From the NCBI GenBank assembly GCA_034769895.1, contig JAWRYS010001469.1:62001-126000 (forward strand): 64,000 nucleotides of DNA, given 5' to 3'. This DNA comes from Magicicada septendecula. Taxonomy: Eukaryota; Arthropoda; Insecta; Hemiptera; Cicadidae. Position 1 is the first letter of the stretch, and every line of letters starts with the position of its first letter. Below the pieces are notes generated by a model. It saw only the letters and a program-made list of their open reading frames with translations. It ran no database searches and was not told the origin of the DNA. Of this stretch, positions 23,801 through 35,614 are shown in pieces. The translations under genes were made by a program, and so were the position numbers.

Positions 23801-25236
23801 GTCATGTTTGTGAATATAATCAGGGAGTACAGTATTTTAATTATTTTAAAGAAAATAATAAAAGAAATAATATTCGATGATGAACGAAAATTGTTTGGAC
23901 TACACTAGTCATAACGCTTGAGTGCGTTTAATAATCAATGATGGACAATTATCAAAATTTAATAAACTAGTTGTAGCACAATCCAAGGACAATAATTAAT
24001 TCAAAAAAATAATTATTTTATATTTTTAAAATAATTGAGAAAGGCGGAATTAAATTTAGATACCGCTCATCATTAAGCAATATAGTCGCTTACTTGACTA
24101 TAACTTTTGAGTTAATAAATAATTATTTTCTTGTGCAAATATTTTCACGTCTGATAATTACACATCAAACGATTTATAAATAAAATGTTTGTAACTATAT
24201 CATTAAGGATTTCATAAACAACATTACTTATTCTAAATAATCACTTACGTGTTACTAGGAAACTAACCTAGAACCGAAGAATATAATTTTGTCACAAAGA
24301 AACAATTCTGTTCTTGAATGATTTTAATGAGATGAAAGCAATAATAAGAGTTTTTTCTTTAGATTTTTTTCTCTTCCCAGTACATGGTTCTGCTAATTAA
24401 TGAATAAATAATAATAATATTTTTAACCGAGCAACGCTCAAAGCATGGTTCGACCTCAACTCCAATATACTCTTGCATAACGTACGATAGTACGATATTA
24501 TCGGTTACTGTACCGAGTTTAATAATTTAAAATTTTGCTCTTTTGTTATAATAATGTATAAGTAAATACTATTATTCAAACTCACGTCTTTGTATCTGGT
24601 ATCATGTATCTTCAAAGAACTCACTAAATTGGTAATATAATTAAATAAAGTGAACCTAACCTCGTTCACAATAATATTGTACCTTACAACAGTGTTACCA
24701 GCCTTGAGATACAGAGATCTCAGTATTTGTTTAAATTTGTTATTGTTGTAAAATATCTTATTAATTGTTTTAAAAGAGTTTACTGAATTTAATCATTGTC
24801 AATAAATCCTCAGTTTATTATCAGTGGAATCAGAGTTTTACTTTCTATAAAATAGAAGCAGTAATTTAATTTTTGTTTTATAAACAGTTCTCTCATAAGG
24901 TGGCGGCAGTATTTGAATTACTAATATCATTCAACTTACAACAGAATATTTGATTTATTTTATTGTTTATGTGCATTCTTTTCGGTATTCAAAAGGAATA
25001 CCTATGTATGTATGTCAAGTGTGTTTACAGTAAAGGAAGTCGCCATCGAGAATACTGAAGATGTCCACGGATGGTAAGTGGGGAGGTTAACACAGTGAAG
25101 TGATAGCAAGCCTAATACTCTTTTAAATCATAAACTTTTAAACGTGAACACTAATTCCAATTTTAATAAATATATCTAATAATAATCATAATCATATATC
25201 AATATATCATAATATCTATAATAATCTATTATAGAT
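20890..25236 (+). mobile_element. Probable degraded long LTR / leader region ending at a PBS-like site
   Basis: About 4.3 kb with no ORF of note, A-rich on the plus strand. A TATA-like ATATAAATAAAG at 21250-21262 is followed by a GA-rich leader. The stretch ends at TGACGAACCCAACGCGGGGC (25236-25260), which resembles the gypsy primer-binding site and the site after the 5' LTR at 42274. The same plan (TATA, leader, long A-rich tract, PBS) is seen in the complete element at 40245. No second LTR or coding region is visible, so this is inference from composition and the PBS. Confidence 0.35.
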
Positions 25237-25260
25237 TGACGAACCCAACGCGGGGCTTGA
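25236..25260 (+). other. PBS-like site of a gypsy-type element
   Basis: CCCAACGCGGGGC matches the common Ty3/gypsy PBS core CCAACGTGGGGC seen at 42283 in the intact element. It could be chance, but it lies where an LTR-like region ends. Confidence 0.45.
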
Positions 25261-25309
25261 CTTAATAATACCCCAGTGAACATATCAAAAATCTATAATC
25301 TATTATAAC

Positions 25310-25740
25310 GTACGTCTAAACGCCCGCAAACGAATGGTAACTACCACCTTTATAAAAGTGTATATAAACTGAAGTGCCTCAACGAGAAAAAAAGGTCTCT
25401 TTAACCATGTCATTGAGGCAGACCACACATGCCCAAACATTAACAACAAATATGGAAATCCTACATGTACACACGAAATGTCAAAATTAGACACTCTTGA
25501 ACAACTAGAAATTTGCAAACACACAAAAACGCATGGAACAACATCTTAAACGGACACAATTTAAATCACACATACACGCTATTTGAACATATTACACGAT
25601 ACACACACAATCAAGATCTTTCGAACGATGGCGCCGTCACCAAAATCAGGACGGACAGCGCTCCTAGCGGCAGCCTCTGGCGAAGCTCTAACGGAGCGAA
25701 TACTAGTTCAGGCAGTGAGGTAAAAACTTTAAAAATTTGT
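25310..25740 (+). mobile_element. Penelope-like element (PLE) C-terminal fragment
   Basis: In shifting frames the plus strand reads KGLFNHVIEADHTCPNI, then SKLDTLEQLEICKHTKTH and THTRYLN / YTLFEHITRY (25395-25610). The order F-x-x-H-x-I-E-x-x-H followed by LDTLEQxEIxKHT is that of the C-terminal GIY-YIG endonuclease side of PLE proteins. After it, SNDGAVTKIRTDSAPSGSL runs to a stop. The RT domain is missing and the frame is shifted twice, so the copy is dead. It supports reading the hammerhead-like motifs in this window as PLE-derived. Confidence 0.6.
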
Positions 25741-25784
25741 ATGTAATATAATTGTGTTCTGTATCGTAATCGTAAATTTTAGTT

Positions 25785-26420
25785 TCCTTCTTCTTCTTCT
25801 TCCTTCTTCAAGGGTTAGGTTATATAAACCTGTTCCGGCACCCGTCTCATCCTCGGCGGACCTACATCTCTTCTACCAATGGCTTTATACATCAGTGCCG
25901 CTTTCGACAATCGATCCTCTGCCATCCTTTGCGGATGATCCCAACATTGTCTTCTGTAAATAGAAATAATTTCATTTATGGCCTTTACTTTAAGTTTTGC
26001 TCTGATATCCGCATCCCTTATTCTATCTAGTAATGTATAATTTAAGTACTGTATTTCGAAGAAACTGCATTTCAGCGCTCTGAATCTTGCCGCTTTCCTA
26101 TTTTGTCATGACCTCAATCGCATAAATCATTGTTGATATTGCAGTTGTCTTATAAAATTTAATCCTTGCGCTGTGACTTGTTTCATTTCTAAGATTTCTA
26201 TGAATCGTACCACAACTATTCCTGTATTTATTTATCTTATCTCTTACATCATATTCAGATTCATAGCTTACTGCACAGCCGAGATATTTGAAACGGCTCA
26301 CTTGTTCTAAAGTGCTGTGTTGTTTATAACTGTCTTAGTCCTCACTGGATATTTACCTTTAAAGGCCATGGTTTTGGTCTTTCTTACTGAAATTGTCAGT
26401 GAGTACTCTCTTGCGACTCC
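25785..26420 (-). mobile_element. LINE fragment, family A, antisense
   Basis: A second copy of the family at 1069-1790, closely similar in order and sequence. The minus frame 26301-26098 reads SRFKYLGCAVSYESEYDVRDK, then IKFYKTTAISTMIYA. The 3' end is GGTTTATATAACCTAACCC followed by GAAGAAGGAAGAAG, a simple-repeat tail. RT catalytic blocks are missing. Confidence 0.87.
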
Positions 26421-26895
26421 TTGTAAATTTTACTTGGTGCATTTACTTCTCAGATCACGAGGCCTGTATCTTATTTTTCTGTGAGTTATACTCTAGACAT
26501 TTTGCAGAGAATAGGTATATAAGTGTGTGTTGTGTGTGCGCGTGTGCGTGTGTGTATACGCGTTTATTTACTTTACTATAGGAGACAAAAACAAAATACG
26601 TGTATGCGCGCGCGTTCGTTTGAATGTGTGTGTGCGTTGTGAGAACGCTGCTTAGGCGGCAGGATATTACAAGAGAAAACACTGTGACAATAAAAGAACT
26701 AGGACAAACGTAGAACAATGTTAATAAAAACTTGCTGTGAAACAGAAGCCAAAAACAATGAACCGCTGTAAAATATGTTGTCTAATGAGGAGCAATTATG
26801 CCGAAGAATGATAAGAGTAAAGTACAGGAGACGGAACATATATATATATATATTTCAATCACTTTCTGCTACAGTCCATTTCTTGATGTATATAA
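26421..26895. other. GT-rich and AT-rich spacer
   Basis: Interrupted (GT)/(GC) sequence at 26523-26637 and a (TA)n tract at 26838-26852. The frames on both strands are translations of low-complexity sequence. Confidence 0.6.
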
Positions 26896-26946
26896 TACTA
26901 TAATACTTATAACTATTTTACCTCAAGATGTATTTTTTCCTTTAGG

Positions 26947-26982
26947 GACATGTTTCGGGAGATTCTGTTCTCCCATCTTCAA
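26947..26982 (-). ncRNA. Hammerhead-ribozyme-like motif (left arm)
   Basis: Exact reverse complement of the motif at 27026-27061; same features and same C3-to-U change. Confidence 0.5.
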
Positions 26983-27025
26983 CCTTCGCCATCTTGCTTC
27001 TGTTGGCGAAGCAAGATGGCGAAGG

Positions 27026-27061
27026 TTGAAGATGGGAGAACAGAATCTCCCGAAACATGTC
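27026..27061 (+). ncRNA. Hammerhead-ribozyme-like motif (right arm)
   Basis: TTGAAGA (CUGANGA with the first base changed), a perfect six-pair stem GGGAGA/TCTCCC, GAA, palindromic ACATGT, and C at 27061 giving a GUC cleavage triplet. GG before the core and CC after it allow a three-pair stem I. The changed first core base makes activity doubtful. Confidence 0.5.
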
Positions 27062-27112
27062 CCTAAAGGAAAAAATACATCTTGAGGTAAAATAGTTATA
27101 AGTATTATAGTA

Positions 27113-28650
27113 ATATATATATATATATATAATATATATTATGTAAATATATTATATTATAACGTTTTTTCTTGTTGTCTATATCGTTAACGAGCCACAC
27201 GTTTGGTAGCACAATTTATTTGCAACGATATTTACGTTATAAATTTACAACGGATTTAATCGTAATAATAATAACAACGTCAATTGTTTAGAATCTTTTA
27301 AACATTTATTAATTAAAAATCTCAAAATTATTGCGAGTTAAAAACTTCATTATTATTTACATGTGTGTATTTGTAGTACACATAGGCCTACTTGTTAATA
27401 AAATACAAGTAATATCTTATATTAAGCATAGAAACATAAAATACACTTATAACTATAAATAACATTGATTATGATATAATATTGCTCTCGACTTGCTCAA
27501 TTTCTTTAATTCTTATTAAATTCTCTAATCTTTCTTTTTAAATTATTATTGTTGTTACATATGCATCTTTTATTTATGTCACATTAATTACTTTAAGAAA
27601 ATTACTATTTACTTTTAAAATTAATTTAAATATCTTCGATAAATTATCATTTCAAAAATATACTTTCATAAATTCAAATACGGTATTACTATAAATTACT
27701 ATACAATAAACAGTTACATTTACAAATTATTAATTTCACTTTTTGAAATTATATTGTCTTTCTTTTACATTGTTTTATTGTCTTTAATTGAGTCTTTTGT
27801 TTTGATGAATACATGGATTTATTTCACCTTAATCGTGGCGGTATTTCCTCAGCGTATCCTCTTCTGGTCCTGAGTCCTTGATCCTGGTTGATCCTTCGTA
27901 GTCGGTGTGGTCCTGGAGTCCGCTCCCCGTCCTCCGTATCCTCTCGATAGTCCGATGACTCGTACCGTATGGCTGGATCTATACCTTTTAGTTGGATGCT
28001 CCCTCGTCTCCAGTAATAGCCTCTGGCTGCAGCGGTGATCTCACGAAGGTGATGAAGTTGTCGCGCATAGACTCCGGCTGCCGCTGTAGTTGAACGAGAA
28101 AGAGAAAAAGGCTGGTGTGTCTCGCGTATTTATACTCCAGGGCGCAAAAATCATGTCTCTCTCATGAATCAAACATAATTCTCTGCATGAATCAGTCTGT
28201 CGTAGCGTCCTTTTATAAACACGATTATTTACACACTTATTTCACTGGTCTTCGCAACATGCGAAATCTTTTGCAAATTACCCGATATTCATCTGGTCGG
28301 TAATTTTTATATGTACAACTGTGTGTTAACCGCTTTTCTCTATCTTAAATATTATAGGTTTTATGTACATTTATTAGCACTGTATTTACACTTTTTATTG
28401 TTTTCGCACAATCTTCTGTATACCCGTGCGTCTTTATATTATTCACACTGTGGCGTATTTTGTTTTGTGATATTTTACACACACTTATCACAATTTAAAT
28501 AATTTATTTATTGATTAACGTTCACTTAGGGGTGACGATTTGCAGCAATTAACTGGCCGCACTCACACACGTAAGATACACGTGTACACAGACGCAGCTG
28601 TGTGGCGTGACATTCCTGTTCGAACAGGCAAATTCGTTGTTCCCCTTTTA
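27113..28650 (-). mobile_element. Probable LTR remnant, minus orientation
   Basis: Read on the minus strand: a purine tract AAAAGGGGAA near 28640, a palindrome CCTGTTCGAACAGG (28615-28628), a TATA box in GAGTATAAATACGCG (28121-28135), a GC-rich leader of about 280 bp (28100-27830) and a long AT-rich end to about 27120. This mirrors the plan of the 2-kb LTR at 40245 (PPT, U3, TATAAA, GC-rich leader, AT-rich tract). No LTR partner or coding sequence adjoins it, so it could be a solo LTR or a promoter of another kind. A (TA)n tract lies at 27113-27140. Confidence 0.4.
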
Positions 28651-28769
28651 CAGTTTTCTATCTGAATTATTATACTATGTACTGACAATATTGATTATTT
28701 ATTTTAATTTACATAAATTATCTTAACTAAATGTGCAATGCACAGTACCATATACATACGTACTGTTGC

Positions 28770-28834
<65 letters not shown>
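28770..28834. repeat. (AC)n(AT)n microsatellite
   Basis: About 27 AC units followed by a short AT run. The His-Thr frame over it is an artefact. Confidence 0.95.
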
Positions 28835-28835
<1 letters not shown>

Positions 28836-29859
28836 CTGTATTGCTTACGTGTAATAGTAGACATATAGGCAAATGTTGTTTGAATTTATATTTACGACGT
28901 AACTATTGTTTAACAAAAATAATACCGAAGTATTAGTTGAAACTTTATCTCATAAAGTAATTTGGCGGATTAATTGTGAAGAAACTTGCAAAACAGGACG
29001 CCAGGCATCTCTGTTTTAATACGTAAAAGCAACGCTTTGTCTTCGCTAGAAATTCACAGAAGTCTTCAGGTGTGACTTTACTCTACAGTTAAGTGATTGA
29101 TTACTCTACTATTTCTGTGCTAATATAACAAATGTAGAGGACACAGTTATACAATAAAGACTAAACATTTAAAATATTCGGATCTTTTACTGACACCCCG
29201 CTGAATTTTGACAACCATTTCAGATTTTCGACATCTTTTGAGCGCTGCTTCAAAAGCTTTAATATTTCAATAAGTAACAGTACATTCAATAGATAAGTTT
29301 CTTTAATTTTATATCCATATGGAGGTTTATAACTTCACCAAAACTTTCACCAACTTTTTAGGTTTTGACGTACAAGGCACTCTTTGCCACCCTCACCAAA
29401 TCTCTTTTTTAATGTCTCGTTTTTAACACTGTATAGACGTGTCCGGATACCGCTTTCATAATTACGCCTGCAAATATTTACATATATTAAACTCTTCACC
29501 TTTCACATTTGTTGACACTAAATACAGATTTACTGGTGAACTTCAGTAAACTGAATATAAATACATGCAAGAAACAAATTAATTAGGACAGGGTGGGTTC
29601 AATGGAAGTCATGCACTTTCATTGGAGTACAATCGTTGAGCCTTATTCTGACACACGCATTTTCATTGAACTTTAAACACGTGTAAAAGTCTTTGAGAAA
29701 TTAATCAGTAGACGACCCCATGTTCTTATTTATTAATACGCACAAAAAGTTTGTTTTAAACTCAAACTTCAGCGTATAAATATTCAACGACAACAACGTT
29801 TGAGAGAGGGGGAATAATTGCGATCATAAAATAAAGACGTTTATAGAAGGAGATCGCTG
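28835..29859. other. AT-rich, no gene recognised
   Basis: No coding motif, TIR or LTR signature found. Confidence 0.45.
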
Positions 29860-30090
29860 TTTCATTCTATAAAAAATTCACCCGCCGTTCTAGTGGCTGG
29901 CTAGCCGTCGTATTACACCGTACACGTCATGACAGTAATAATACAGTGGAGACAGGGAAATCAGACCGACCAATCGAAATGTGTTCAGACAGATTTATTG
30001 TCGGTTCTCTTTACAACTGCAAGCAGATTGTCAATACCGACAGACTTCACTGTAGGTAGTTTTGAATTGTTTATAAACGGGATGCTGGTG
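29860..30090. repeat. Dispersed repeat T, copy 1
   Basis: Aligns in the same orientation with 53148-53390. Shared blocks are TAAAAAATTCA, CTGTCGTATTA-like, CATGACAG-AATAATAC, CAGACAGATTTAT-GTC and TTGTTTATAAACG. The class is unknown. The plus frame 29929-30267 overlaps it and has no known motif. Confidence 0.7.
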
Positions 30091-30567
30091 CTGCTGCCAA
30101 CTCTTTTATCTCACTTTTATCGCACGGCCGGTAGCAGGCCACACCCTAATCCAGACCCTATCAATAGACCCTGCGGCAGGAGCTCTCTCTGGAGCTCTCA
30201 TGCCCTTCGTCTCGCACAGCCCTGGTCCACTTTTATCAATATTGAGTTCGTTTGTGGGGAACGTTAGTTAGCGTCACCATCTTACCACGAGCGTATAAGT
30301 TGTGTTATATTATTTTCATGTGTTACTGTGATTTTGGTTCTCATCTGAAGCTGAATTGACACGCTCGATAGCGCTTATATGTTAAGTCGGTGTATTGGAA
30401 ATAGTAGATTGATACCAGTTATTTTCTACGGTATCTGAATAACCGTGCTTAACTACGGTTTTGAAAAAGAAATTGAAATTAAGTTTTCAATCCAGCTGAT
30501 GGTAAATCTGATAATTTTTACCACTGGACTTTTATTTATACTCAATAAAAAGGTTTGGAATTAAATC

Positions 30568-31740
30568 TGCTTCTTCTTCTTCTTAAACTTCCTTGTTAGG
30601 ACTAAGTCTATAACAACGGTCCTGCATGCTGTCACTCCACCTCTTACTTGATCGACCAATGTTCCTCTTCGTGTTTGGTTGGCTATCTCTTGCCTTTTTC
30701 ACTAGCCTTGTGTCATCCGTTCTTGATATGTGTTCATTCCGTATCCTTCGTCTATCGGCAATCCAAAAATTAATATCTGTTACATTACAGGTTTCTCTTA
30801 GACTATTGTTTGGCAACCTATCCTACCTTGTCTTTCCTAGTACCATCCGTAATATAGTCATTTCTATAGTTTGTCGTTTTATTTGAGTTGCTGCTGTATC
30901 TGGCTTGGTCTCTGAAGCTTAGTATATTACTTGACGTATCGTGCTTTTATAAACCCTAGTTTTTGCTTCTTGTGTGAGGTATTTATTATTCCATATAAGG
31001 TTATTTATGCATCCAGATATTCTTCTTGCTTTCATCAATTGATGTTCTATTTCTTCATCTGCCCTATAGTTTCTTGTAAGCCTTGTAACTAAGTAGTCTA
31101 TCTGTATTACTTCTTCTATTATTCTCTCATTTATCACAAACTTACACCTTAGTGGGTCATGTAAAATTATAATTGGTTTTGTTTTCTCTTTCTCTGTTTC
31201 GCTATCTTCATTTAATATTTCTGGCATTCTTTGTTAAATTATACACAAGTCTTTGTAAGTCGTATTCATTTTTCGCTATTAGCATAACGTATTATGTATA
31301 ACATATAATATTAAACACACTTCTATCCATCCTGTATTCTCTCATATGCTTTACCTCCTTAATAATTTCATCCAGGTCTACACTGAAGAGTATGGGGACT
31401 TGGGAAATCCCCATGCCTGATCCCTTTCGTTAAGGGTATATTATCTGATAATTCGCCATTAGCTTTTACTCTCACTGTGATATCGACTCCACGTTGTTGT
31501 AAAATCTTTAACACGTCCGAGACTCGTGTCAAATGCCTTCTCGAGATCTATCAGACACATAAAAGCTGATATTCGGAACTCGATTGCCTTTTCTTTTATT
31601 TGTTGCATTATAAATAATGCATCATTACAAGACCTTCCATTTCCATATCCATGCTGTGCAATTAAAACTAACATATGAAATTCGGATGTAACACTTTTTT
31701 TACGAACCTGTAACGTTTCATACAATTGTTGGAAAAATTA
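30568..31740 (-). mobile_element. LINE fragment, family E, antisense
   Basis: Minus-strand frames, 5' to 3': GYGNGRSCNDALFIMQQI and FMCLIDLEKAFDT (RT palm start, 31725-31459), then RIIEEVIQIDYLVTRLTRN and TRVYKSTIRQVIY (31227-30919), and at the 3' end NFWIADRRRIRNEHISR, KRNIGRSSKRWSDSMQDRC (30816-30583). The catalytic FADD block is missing in a degraded gap around 31250-31450. The 3' end is a CTT run (GAA on the coding strand). Family E recurs at 58868-59760, where the C-terminus is nearly the same. Confidence 0.88.
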
Positions 31741-32486
31741 ATCACCAAGTTTACTTTTCTACTACAGAAGGGTGAAATCCCCCCCACCGAAGCCTCACTG
31801 GGAAAATTTTTTAAAATATTTTTTAGTATGCACGTACGTCCTAAAGAGGAATGTTTGTACCATATTTCAATTATGTAGGTCTAGTAGTTTCGGAAGTTTC
31901 ATGGATCAGTCAATCAGTGGTATTTGGATTTATGTGTATAGATTGATTTTGGAGGAAATTTCTAAATCCTCCCTTAAAAGCAAGCAAGTTCTTTTTTCTA
32001 TAGTAAAAAAAAGTATTTATGTAACGTATTTTACAGGAATATATTAAAACATTTTTTAATCCATAAAATTCTGGATGATTGTTGGATGGAGACATTCTGG
32101 ATGGATTAATTCACAACGGATTCTGTGACATCTAAGCCAACTCCATTTTGCCTTTTATTTCATCGTTTCTACCCATGTTTAGAATCTCGTTAAATTACAA
32201 CTTTTCGTCCAGTACTCCATTTCAACCGCTTTTAATTTCTCGCTGTTTCTTTTAGACATACTCCATTCTTTTTATCCGTGAAATATTCTTCTCTCTACTA
32301 TGGCCAAATGTTTTATCAGAACATTTCTCTTTTTTTGACATATACCTCACTGAGGGGTTTAACCAACAAACCCTTTCTCGCTTCGCCAGTGCTACATGGG
32401 TAATGTACAACTGCATGAACACTTTACTTTCCAAACTTGTACACTTTACGTACAAATGTCCATGAGGTTCAACCCAAAGTGTGTTA
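31741..32486. other. Unassigned; includes a common insect repeat phrase
   Basis: At 31870-31930 the sequence TAGGTCTAGTAGTTTCGGAA then TTTCATGGATCAGTCAATCA resembles a motif I associate with multicopy insect repeats, but I cannot name the element. The rest is AT-rich. Confidence 0.35.
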
Positions 32487-32509
32487 CAGTAGAGTCCCGC
32501 TAATCAGGA
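32485..32509. repeat. pogo/Tigger-type 5' TIR flanked by TA
   Basis: TA at 32485-32486, then CAGTAGAGTCCCGCTAATCA, a near-canonical Tigger/pogo terminus. No transposase or right-hand TIR was found in the next 2 kb; a LINE occupies that space. It differs from the TIR at 11434, so it is a separate element. Confidence 0.65.
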
Positions 32510-32869
32510 AATAATTGGGGCCGCAGCCTTTTCGAATTAGCAAGTTTTCGGAGTAACCGGAATTGCTCTTAAAACACGCATAAAATGCAAATCGAACGCA
32601 TTCGCACGTGAGTTACATGTGCAGCGTAGGCCTAAGTAAGATCTTACACACAGGTAACCTTAGTTGGTGACTATCGGGGTAGTGGCAGATGACGGCGCCG
32701 GCAGTTTAAGAGCGCGCGCACTCTTAACACTGCAACTGTGTGAAACGCTGCAGAAGTCTGTTGTGCGCATGTGCGAAATGAATGAAAATTTTGTAGCCTC
32801 GCAACGAGGTGTTTGTCGATTGCGCATCTCGAATTCAGCGTTCAATTTCTACCGTGGAGCTTATAAAGT

Positions 32870-34190
32870 GTGTACCAGTGCACCAGCCTTGCTGCATGAT
32901 CGTTTACTGCAGTTCATTAATATATGCTGGACCACTGGTCATGTTCCTAACGATTGGCGGCTTGCAAAGCTATTTCCCATATTCAAAAAAGGTGATCGTA
33001 ATGACTGCAGGAACTACAGAGGAATCAGCCTTCTTATTGGTTCATATAAATTATATGCATCTATATTAAGAACACGGCTGAATGCGATAAAGGAGACCAT
33101 ACTTTCAGAGGCCCAGAACGGTTTTAGGAAGGGCAGATCATGTTTAGATTGTATATTTACAATAGCCCTGCTTATTGAAAAGCGTAGAGAGTATCAGCTG
33201 CCCACATACATAGCTTTCATCGACTTTGAGAAGGCTTTTGACAGAGTGAATCGGAGCAAACTGTGGGCAGTAATGGCAAGGAAAGTGATCCCACAACATC
33301 TAATTAGAGCAATATAGATTCTGTATATTGAGAATAAAGTCTTAATTGAAACAGGGAGACCGAGAACAGCTCCTACAGTTGGCCTGATAAATTGTGGAGT
33401 ACGACAAGGGTGTCCATTATCACCTTCTCTTTTTAATTTATATATTGACAATGTCATACAAAACTGGCAGATGTGCCTTCCAGGCCATTTTATGATTGGT
33501 TACTCTACAATTGACACTTTGTTGTTTGCGGACGATCAGGCTATTCTGTCGGACACTGAAAACAGATGGCAGATGGGTATACATTTGTTAAATGGAATCT
33601 GCAAAGACTCTAGACTGCAGATATCCACAATTAAAACCAAGATGATGGGTTTTTGTGGAACTGATCCCGTACGGGAAATAATTGTTATAGATAGTACTGT
33701 CCTGGAACAAGTTAGCAGTTTTGAATACCTCGGTTTCAGTGTGTCTTATAATGCAAGCAGCGACGTGGTGAATAAGTTGCATAAGTTCAACCTTATGTGC
33801 GGAAACAAGGTAATGGCTCTTCCCACACTTCTTCATGGGTCAGAGAATTGGACTTTAACGAAAGGCCAGGCCAGTCGCATCCAATCGCCTAAAATGAGAT
33901 TTCTCAGGCACGTGGCAGTGTATACTCTCCATGATCATAGAAGAAACACAGATATATGGCAGGAACTGAATATTACTCGACAGGATCGCCCAGTATCGGC
34001 TAATTTGGTGGGAACATCTTTGCCGAATGGATGACTGCCGCATCCCCAAACAACTCTGGAACTATAAGCCGAGGGGACGGAGAGGTGTGGGACGTCCAAG
34101 GAAGCGCTGGGGTGACCAGCTGTAATGTTTGCCTATTTGAGACCGGAACAAACCCCTCTTGGTTTAAACCTTGAGGATGATGATGACGAT
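32870..34190 (+). mobile_element. LINE fragment, family L, nearly complete RT domain
   Basis: The best RT of the window. In one frame: PNDWRLAKLFPIFKKGD, NYRGISLL, AQNGFRKGRSCLDCIF, FIDFEKAFDRVNR, then an in-frame TAG (33315-33317), GVRQGCPLSPSLFNLYI, LLFADDQAILSD (FADD at 33525-33536), FEYLGFSVSYN, LPTLLHGSENWTLT and FLRHVAVYTLHDHRRN to a stop at 34034. After a frameshift the tail GRRGVGRPRKRWGDQL ends at 34126, and the element closes with a (GAT)n-like tail near 34168-34190. RT blocks 1-7 are present with their catalytic Asp residues. The 5' end is truncated, with no endonuclease domain. One stop and one frameshift make it non-functional but comparatively young. Confidence 0.92.
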
Positions 34191-34194
34191 GAAT

Positions 34195-34531
34195 TTCTAT
34201 CGTCAGGTCTCTAAAAATGTAATTGTTAGCGGCCAGTTAAGTTCAGTTACACACGGCGATATTACAAGTGCAGTTTGGCGTTATTGTTGCGGTTAAATGG
34301 AAAGGTAATATTGATTTAATTATTACGAAACTAAAGTAAGGTGATATTTATTGTTGTGTGTTGGACAAATTTAACTCGAATTATTTTATTAGAGTGCCTT
34401 TGTTGATTTTTAACTGTTGATTTTGCGTCTAATTAAAGTTTGTAATTAGTCAGTTAATTGGTGGCAGTTATTTTCTTTCACATTAGGATGGTCACACAAT
34501 AAGACGATGCGTGTGACCATCCTAATAACAG
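34195..34531 (+). mobile_element. Partial LTR (downstream part), 5' truncated
   Basis: The end TAATTGGTGGCAGTTATTTT...CCATCCTAATAACA parallels the end of the solo LTR at 37435-37987 (TTAATTGGTGTCTTGAACTT...GACCGTCGTAACA). Both begin with a TTCAGTT-type initiator and a GGCGATAT motif. A hairpin TTAGGATGGTCACAC / GTGTGACCATCCTAA spans 34485-34527. The upstream part is missing next to the LINE 3' end. The two look like related LTR families. Confidence 0.5.
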
Positions 34532-35614
34532 TTTGCATTTTTATTTTAAAATAATTTACGGCGTCTTCCCTCCTGTGAAGGTAATTTTATTTTTGGTCTC
34601 TGTCTCATTTTTATATAGCGTTTAATTTCACCCTAATGATTCTAAAGAGTCAGTGAAAAATATCACGTTAACAATCGTTTGCAGTTCTTCAAATAAGACT
34701 TCCACTGAATTATGTAATCGATGTAACTGATTTCTTCCTTCTTGTGATTAAACTTCTTTTTCTTGTATCTTAATTTAAATGCTGAAATACTAGTAACTGG
34801 TGAATCATGTTACGAGATTTGTAAAATCTGTTTTTCGCATTTCGTCGACAAGAAGACTGAATATCTAAAGGATTAATTCAGAAAAATATTTACTCTTACA
34901 ACGAAGCGGATTTACTTCAGTAGAAATGAAATAACTCTGTAAGTTTAGATTGTGTTTACTACCTTCTTTCGTACGTCGCAAGCACTACAATTTCAACAAA
35001 CTAAAATAATAACAAGAATTATAAAACAGGTACAAAAATAAGAAAATATAATTCTATAATACAGCAAACAATAGTTGCTTCACTGTATTGCGTTTTTTTT
35101 TATAACCAAAACAAGATAAAAATTAAGTTTTTATTTACAACTACTACTGGGACATAAACAAAGAAATAAATCACTTTATATCTCTTCTCTTGTCTAGCAC
35201 TTCGTTGCCTGGTGGTTATGAGGCAACAAAGACTATGAAAATTTTATTTAATAAAGAAAAAATAGTCCGCTAGAATTTCAAGCGTTTTTAATTCTGAAAT
35301 CTCGTTGTTACAATGTAGCCTGAGTAGGGTTTCAACGACATAATTTAAGTGGCTTGAAGACTTGCTGAATATGCCAGTTTATTGTTGGTAAGGGGACTTG
35401 GTAAGGTCTATCTTACCCGTGTTAAATTTACAAATTTGTGAACACTTTTTTCAGAAACTATGAAGACTTTTAAAATGAAATTTTTAAGTTTTTTTTGTCC
35501 AACAGTTGTATGTGGTTTAACAGAATGCATTTAAAAAACAGGTTTTTCACATACTTTATAAATTTTTTTCTAAAGCACTTTTTTTGACACATTTTAAAAA
35601 ATATGTATTTTTTT
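34532..35614. other. AT-rich, no gene recognised
   Basis: No coding or structured element seen. Several T runs occur near 35590-35620. Confidence 0.45.

Larger units (their letters stand above)
26896..27112. repeat. Perfect inverted repeat: 105-bp arms, 7-nt loop
   Basis: 26896-27000 and 27008-27112 are exact reverse complements; the loop is TGTTGGC. Each arm contains a hammerhead-like motif (minus strand 26947-26982, plus strand 27026-27061), pointing outward. (TA)n tracts flank both sides. The 96-codon plus-strand frame through it is a by-product. Perfect identity implies recent formation or arm-to-arm conversion. A transcript would fold into a long hairpin. Confidence 0.95.

Noticed and set aside
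25050-25080. Possible first coding exon ATGTCCACGGATG followed by GTAAGT
   Set aside because: GTAAGT is expected many times in 64 kb and no further exon or promoter supports it. Similar donor-like sites at 11750, 17137 and 20882 were rejected for the same reason.
26798-27085. 95-codon ORF
   Set aside because: It reads through a perfect inverted repeat; its symmetry explains the open frame.
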